In this document: positions 61,001 through 64,000 of the stretch, piece by piece | How positions within the stretch are numbered: position 1 is the first letter of the stretch | Layout of the letters: every line of letters begins with the position of its first letter | From: Fervidicoccaceae archaeon | GTDB lineage: Archaea > Thermoproteota > Thermoprotei_A > Sulfolobales > Fervidicoccaceae | Length of the DNA stretch: 64,000 bases | Direction of reading: 5' to 3' | Assembly: GCA_038734945.1 (NCBI GenBank) | Contig: JAVYOA010000009.1 | Coordinates: 1 to 64,000, forward strand | Translations under genes and position numbers: made by a program | The notes under the pieces: generated by a model | Told to the model about the DNA's origin: nothing | The model's database searches: none | Seen by the model: the letters and a program-made list of their open reading frames with translations, nothing else

Positions 61001-61634
61001 ATTCAAGAGCCAGAATGAGCTCTACTGGTTCTCTCTCTATAACTTCATCTGCTACTTTCATTAGCTGCGACTTTGCCTCAGAAACAACGATCAGCTCAAC
61101 TCCACCGAACACCTTTGATACCCACGGTATCAGAGCCCCTGGAAGGAGCTGATCAGCTTTTCCGAGCACAAGCATGCTATCACTCGACATTGATATCCTA
61201 ACAGCTCTGTCAATTCTCCTCGAGAACCACTCCATCCTGTTGCTGAACATTGGTGTTATTGGAGAACCACAAGCTGGGCAGATCTTAGGAGCTGAGTGTG
61301 ATGGAAAGGATCTTCCACACTTGATGCAGAAATGCTTTCTAGCATCACCTAGGAAATCAACTTTTTCCACATTATCTGGGAAAAAATCTGCTAAAGACGG
61401 GGACAAAAAAACTATTCCTGATAGCTTGAAGAGCGAAGAGAGAATTTGAATCATCTTCTCTTCTTTATCTTTCCTTTTTCTCAGCTCGTTGTAGCATTCT
61501 CGCAATTCAAAGTCTGTTGAAGAAAGAGGATCCATAATGAAGCTTAGGCACGCATCAGGAATTGTCAGAGAAAAAAAGACTATCACAGACTTATCTCTCA
61601 ATAGACTTTTTAGGATGAGGGCATCATCCAACAT
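60993..61634 (-). CDS. Sirtuin-like zinc-ribbon protein, truncated
   Basis: 213 residues. Residues 98-125 hold a CIKCG ... CPACG zinc motif, and residues 140-210 (SMSSDSMLVLGKADQLLPGALIPWVSKVFGG, VVSEAKSQLMKVADEVIE) resemble the C-terminal half of a Sir2 Rossmann fold. The N-terminal GAGxS NAD-binding loop and the catalytic HG are missing, so deacetylase activity is unlikely. Follows the phosphodiesterase gene by 3 bases. Could equally be an independent zinc-ribbon family. Confidence 0.6.
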   Translation of the reverse strand: MLDDALILKSLLRDKSVIVFFSLTIPDACLSFIMDPLSSTDFELRECYNELRKRKDKEEKMIQILSSLFKLSGIVFLSPSLADFFPDNVEKVDFLGDARKHFCIKCGRSFPSHSAPKICPACGSPITPMFSNRMEWFSRRIDRAVRISMSSDSMLVLGKADQLLPGALIPWVSKVFGGVELIVVSEAKSQLMKVADEVIEREPVELILALESK

Positions 61635-61637
61635 TCT

Positions 61638-62243
61638 CTATTTCAGCCTCATAAGCGCTACATTTCTCTTCTCTACATCGATTAATGCATATCTTCCGCT
61701 CTTTAGTGCACCAGGGTTTACTATAAGTGTTTGACCGATTATCTCATATCCAAACGATTCATGTATATGTCCGTGCATATGCAATATAGCTCCAAATTCT
61801 TCATCCAGCTCCCTTAACTCAGGGAGTCCTGCATGCACAGAGCCCATGGCAAGATCCGTGGATGTGGATAGAGGAGGATGATGAGAGAGAATAATTATAT
61901 CTCTTCCTCTATAAAGAGGAAGCATCTCCTTCACTCTTGTGTATGATGAGTAAAAGCTCAACCCACCTATTCCTGCTATCACATAGTTGTCCAATTCAAT
62001 GACCTTCGAATCAATGTTGAAATTTTCCCTCGAGAACTCCTTTGCTATAGAGATATCGTCCATGTTCCCTGGAACGAAAACAATTGAAGAGGAAATCGCC
62101 TTAAGTAGATCAACCACGTCTCCATTGCATTCAACATCTCCATGGACTGCTAACAAATCAAACTGCAGGGATGCGCTTTCCTCCCTCAATCTTTTTAAGT
62201 TTGCTACATTACAGTGAATGTCCCCCAGCTGGAGGATCTTCAA
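61638..62243 (-). CDS. Metallophosphoesterase (YfcE/MJ0936 type)
   Basis: 201 residues: metal motifs LGDIHCN (residues 7-13), VHGDVE, VPGNMD, LSHHPP and HMHGHIHE, then the NPGAL segment. A small cytoplasmic phosphodiesterase in the same superfamily as, but unrelated in length to, the surface enzyme above. TTG 62243 is the start. Upstream of the sirtuin-like gene in a two-gene unit. Confidence 0.9.
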   Translation of the reverse strand: MKILQLGDIHCNVANLKRLREESASLQFDLLAVHGDVECNGDVVDLLKAISSSIVFVPGNMDDISIAKEFSRENFNIDSKVIELDNYVIAGIGGLSFYSSYTRVKEMLPLYRGRDIIILSHHPPLSTSTDLAMGSVHAGLPELRELDEEFGAILHMHGHIHESFGYEIIGQTLIVNPGALKSGRYALIDVEKRNVALMRLK

Positions 62244-62320
62244 TCAACATCAGCCCAAAGCGCTATTGGAAGAAATCGTTAATAAACCAATTTAGCAAAC
62301 TTCAAGTGGGTAGGAGCAAT

Positions 62321-62599
62321 ATGCCAAAGCAAAAGAAAGAGGAGAAAGGACAGACGGGAAGGAGCGCGATTCAGCAGGCAGAAATGAACGTATCCGCACC
62401 AACTGAGCTCATAAGGAGAGCTGAGAGAGAGGTAAAGGGAATGGAGTACATAACCCCATTTTCCCTAGCACAGAAGCTCGGAGTCTCGCTGAGCACTTCA
62501 AAGAAGATTCTAAAGGCTCTCGAGCAAAATAAGCTGATTGAGGCTGTAAACAGAAACAGAAGATCTCCCATATATATTTCAAAAAAGAATGAGCAGTAA
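62321..62599 (+). CDS. rps25e: 30S ribosomal protein S25e
   Basis: 92 residues: a Lys-rich start (MPKQKKEEKGQ), the winged-helix-like core MEYITPFSLAQKLGVSLSTSKKILKALEQN and a basic end with SPIYIS. Matches the archaeal/eukaryotic S25e family of the small ribosomal subunit. AGGAG five bases before ATG 62321 decides the start; an upstream open frame is ignored. Confidence 0.9.
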   Translation: MPKQKKEEKGQTGRSAIQQAEMNVSAPTELIRRAEREVKGMEYITPFSLAQKLGVSLSTSKKILKALEQNKLIEAVNRNRRSPIYISKKNEQ

Positions 62600-62779
62600 A
62601 TTTCTCAATTAATAATTTAAAAAACTGATTTTTGCTCAAAATTTTTTGGAAAAGGTTTATTTAGTAGAAGAAACTTTAATGCGATCTCTGAATGCAAAGC
62701 TCCCTAGAATATGGAGCATAAGCATATAAGAAAGTGATTCGAATATAAAAATGGAATAAAAAATTGGGGTGAAATTAAA

Positions 62780-63139
62780 ATGAAGCTAAAGTCCATCTAC
62801 GAGGATGAGGATGTGGTCGTTGAGGTAGGACCTCATGACGACGAAATCCCGCAACTCATAATGGATCTCTTCAAGAGAAGAAAGAGACCAATGACATGGC
62901 AGCAGCTGAGAGAGCACTTCAGCGCTGTTATCGGGGAAGATAGGCTGAGAAGAGCTCTGAGACAGCTAGTTAAGGAGGAGAAACTTGTTCAGCTAAACAG
63001 AACGACGTATGCAGATCCAGATACGCTGACACCAGAAATGATAGAGGAGCTCGAGGCAAAAAGAAGGATATATTCAGCTAGAGCAAGAAGCTACCTCTAT
63101 GAGTCTATGAGAAGGAGCCTTGAGTCGGAGTCCAACTGA
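62780..63139 (+). CDS. Winged-helix-like conserved protein
   Basis: 119 residues with a wHTH-like stretch (PQLIMDLFKRRKRPMTWQQLREHF, GEDRLRRALRQLVKEEKLVQLNR) and a helical tail. Probably a small DNA- or RNA-binding protein; target unknown. GGGGTGA at 62766-62772, seven bases before ATG, is a strong ribosome binding site. The stop abuts the opposite-strand peptidase stop without spacing. Confidence 0.65.
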   Translation: MKLKSIYEDEDVVVEVGPHDDEIPQLIMDLFKRRKRPMTWQQLREHFSAVIGEDRLRRALRQLVKEEKLVQLNRTTYADPDTLTPEMIEELEAKRRIYSARARSYLYESMRRSLESESN

Positions 63140-64000
63140 TCAAACTTCAATCAACACATCCATTCTGTTCAAAGGCTTCCCCCCATTCTCTGTAACAACT
63201 ACAGTATTTTCCACTCTCATGCCGAGCTTTCTCGGTATATAGAATCCAGGCTCTATGGTCACAACATCTCCCTCCATGAGGACTTCCTCGCTTGCAGGGG
63301 ACAATGTTGGTGGCTCATGGACCTCAACTCCTACACCATGACCCAGTGAGTGTATGAAGTTGATGTCCAGTCTCCTCCATGAAAGAGCACTCCTCGCCTT
63401 TAGGTCCACCTCCTTTGCAGGTATTCCAGCCCTAAGCATATCCAACGATTCGGAATAGGCAGAAATAAGGGACTCAAGCAAGGGCCTATAGGATGATGCT
63501 CCAAAGAGAATAGTTCTTGTCATATCTGAACAATATGAACCCTTTTTCGCACCTAGGTCAAAGACAACAGCATTCCCCCTCCTCAGCTTCCTTTCTCCAG
63601 GGATAGCATGTGGGTTTGAGGCATTTTCTTCTATAGCAACAATCGGATCGAATGCCAAAGCATCAGCACCCTCTCTAAATATAGTGGAAAGAAGCTCTGC
63701 ATAGATCTCCTTTTCGCTTAATCCTGGTCTCAGTATGTTGATTATCCTTTCAAGAGCTCTTTCGGATATTTCCGAAGCTTTTGAAATTAGCTCAATTTCT
63801 TCTGTCATTTTTATTCTTCTGACCATAGTGATTTCCCTGGAGGCATTAACTACTCTCTTTTTCTTCAAAACTTCCTGAAAGGAGTTGAGCAAAATGGGAT
63901 CGGAATCTACTGCAAGGCTTTCAATGCCTTCGGAGATTTTTGAAACAGCGTCAGCCACAGACCCCAATATCACCGGATAGTCTGGGTGGCTGTTGAATGC
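63140..64000 (-). CDS. M24-family peptidase (Xaa-Pro aminopeptidase/dipeptidase), 5' end outside the window
   Basis: C-terminal pita-bread domain with the metal ligands Asp and Asp in VVFDLGAKKGSYCSDMTRTI, His in SLGHGVGVEVHEPP, Glu in IEPGFYIP and Glu in RVENTVVVT. The frame stays open across 64000 (codons read AFNSHPDYP before GTG 63973), so the N-terminal creatinase domain and true start lie beyond the window. GTG 63973 is therefore not a start. Confidence 0.92.
   Translation of the reverse strand, partial: AFNSHPDYPVILGSVADAVSKISEGIESLAVDSDPILLNSFQEVLKKKRVVNASREITMVRRIKMTEEIELISKASEISERALERIINILRPGLSEKEIYAELLSTIFREGADALAFDPIVAIEENASNPHAIPGERKLRRGNAVVFDLGAKKGSYCSDMTRTILFGASSYRPLLESLISAYSESLDMLRAGIPAKEVDLKARSALSWRRLDINFIHSLGHGVGVEVHEPPTLSPASEEVLMEGDVVTIEPGFYIPRKLGMRVENTVVVTENGGKPLNRMDVLIEV

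Overview
The window looks like the chromosome of a hyperthermophilic or thermophilic crenarchaeote of the Desulfurococcales/Fervidicoccales type; this is inferred from gene content only, with no database search. Pointers are a proteasome with PAN, TFE, MBF1, PCNA, aTrm56, sn-glycerol-1-phosphate dehydrogenase, diphthine synthase, ribosomal protein S25e, a free-standing threonyl-tRNA editing protein (a crenarchaeal arrangement), ADP-forming acyl-CoA synthetase with indolepyruvate oxidoreductase, many TTG/GTG starts, ATGA-type overlaps and TATA-like boxes. Coding density is very high and no gap above about 300 bases lacks a gene or tRNA. No IS element, CRISPR array, rRNA or replication origin was recognised.

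Layout. 1-2260: end of a peptide ABC importer plus isoaspartyl dipeptidase. 2269-9443: NAD synthesis, SAM hydrolase, an ABC-2 exporter, RtcA, a DUF357/FAD-synthase-like fusion, diphthine synthase and LysA. 9559-16724: GlmS with a GlmU-like partner, TenA, a DMT permease, the editing-only ThrRS-like protein, two small unknown genes and a HIT hydrolase. 16740-23739: RadA interrupted by a mini-intein, PAN, then a tightly overlapping plus-strand operon (MBF1, HflX, aTrm56, TFE, C5-methyltransferase, SPOUT-like protein). 23801-31647: NCS1 permease, MFS-like protein, proteasome beta, G1P dehydrogenase, rubrerythrin, FKBP, and an NSUN methyltransferase with a PUA partner. 31680-35580: ADP-forming acyl-CoA synthetase and IorA/IorB, a 2-oxoacid fermentation module that conserves energy as ATP.

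35644-42889 is the most interesting accessory block. A minus-strand operon encodes a cyclase-family hydrolase, FdrA, a 56-residue protein, DUF1116, DUF2877, an XdhC-like protein and a MocA-like nucleotidyltransferase. FdrA, DUF1116 and DUF2877 match the families of E. coli FdrA, YlbE and YlbF (AllF, AllG, AllH), linked to oxamate carbamoyl transfer in allantoin breakdown. This suggests an archaeal carbamoyl-transfer (ureide/oxamate-type) catabolic system; an NCS1 permease lies about 13 kb away.

43078-64000: tRNA-Lys, PCNA, an interrupted Arg-like tRNA whose intron structure I could not resolve, ThiN fused to a decayed ThiD-like domain, and a one-gene ferritin-like/encapsulin nanocompartment. 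A surface module follows (anchored phosphoesterase, coiled-coil surface protein, FbpABC-type ABC importer) in which two unrelated proteins share an identical 123-bp threonine-rich stalk. The rest holds an amidohydrolase, DUF1512 protein, tRNA-Leu, LysE exporter, sirtuin-like fragment, phosphodiesterase, S25e, a winged-helix protein and an M24 peptidase running off the end.
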